Source: Sphagnum compactum (taxonomy: Eukaryota; Bryophyta; Sphagnopsida; Sphagnales). From it: DNA of 64,000 nucleotides. A program made the translations under genes and the position numbers. Positions 63,970-64,000 of the stretch are shown here, in pieces. The stretch covers positions 17,477,872-17,541,871 of the forward strand of contig OZ234497.1 in the NCBI GenBank assembly GCA_965153455.1, written 5' to 3'. The notes beneath the pieces were generated by a model. That model worked only from the letters and a program-made list of their open reading frames with translations. It did not search any database and was not told the DNA's origin. The stretch's first letter is position 1. Each line of letters opens with the position of its first letter.

Positions 63970-64000
63970 CTGAGGGTCACACACCTACTCAGTGGTACTA

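Larger units (their letters stand above)
60579..64000. repeat. Second copy of the Der/hydrolase region (segmental duplication, runs off the window)
   Basis: Collinear with 3577-6547 and then with 8512-8970, same orientation, including introns and 3' regions. By eye the copies differ at about one base in 30-60. A block matching 6548-8511 is missing. The left edge falls in Der intron 4; the right edge is outside the window. Confidence 0.95.

Noticed and set aside
60579-64000. Der/hydrolase fragment as cargo captured inside the Helitron
   Set aside because: The best Helitron 3' end (CTAG at 60241-60244) lies before the fragment begins, so capture is not supported by what I can see.

Overview
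This is nuclear DNA from a land plant. The genes have many GT-AG introns. The proteins are plant types: a two-domain EngA/Der GTPase, a nuclear Ycf20-like plastid protein, a plant alpha/beta hydrolase and a large LRR receptor kinase. The intergenic DNA is full of plant-type transposons (CACTA, Helitron) and AT-rich decay. I cannot name the species. The large introns, AT-rich deserts and TE load suggest a repeat-rich genome; a non-seed plant such as a fern or lycophyte is possible, but this is only a guess.

Layout. 1-9.1 kb: an EngA/Der GTPase gene (+) faces, tail to tail, a five-exon alpha/beta hydrolase gene (-). 9.1-13.2 kb: repeats and a candidate foldback, a two-exon Ycf20-like gene (-), and one unexplained open frame. 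13.2-17.5 kb: AT-rich, no gene seen. 17.5-28.6 kb: one 18-exon LRR receptor kinase gene (-); my splice model closes in frame at 903 aa. 28.6-41 kb: gene-free AT-rich desert with microsatellites. 41.0-46.4 kb: a CACTA transposon with perfect 13-bp termini and a 3-bp target duplication. It carries broken pieces of at least two host genes (an RFWD3-type RING E3 ligase and a probable EMG1/NEP1 exon). 46.8-48.6 kb: a tandem array built on a palindromic CCAC..GTGGCCAC..GTGG core. 48.6-51.9 kb: a decayed kinase-half copy of the receptor kinase. 52-55.5 kb: small duplications and degraded sequence. 55.5-60.2 kb: a dead Helitron (Rep + PIF1-type helicase) with nine in-frame stops and two frameshifts. 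60.6-64 kb: a second, damaged copy of the Der/hydrolase region, continuing past the window end.

Four genes look functional. Der and Ycf20-like proteins are expected in the chloroplast (ribosome assembly and photoprotection/thylakoid roles respectively). The hydrolase has an N-terminal membrane anchor. The receptor kinase would sit in the plasma membrane. They do not form a pathway. The main theme of the window is duplication and capture: two intact genes have nearby truncated copies, and a transposon has picked up exons of genes not otherwise present here. All exon models were made by hand from reading frame, splice sites and family knowledge, without alignments or transcripts.
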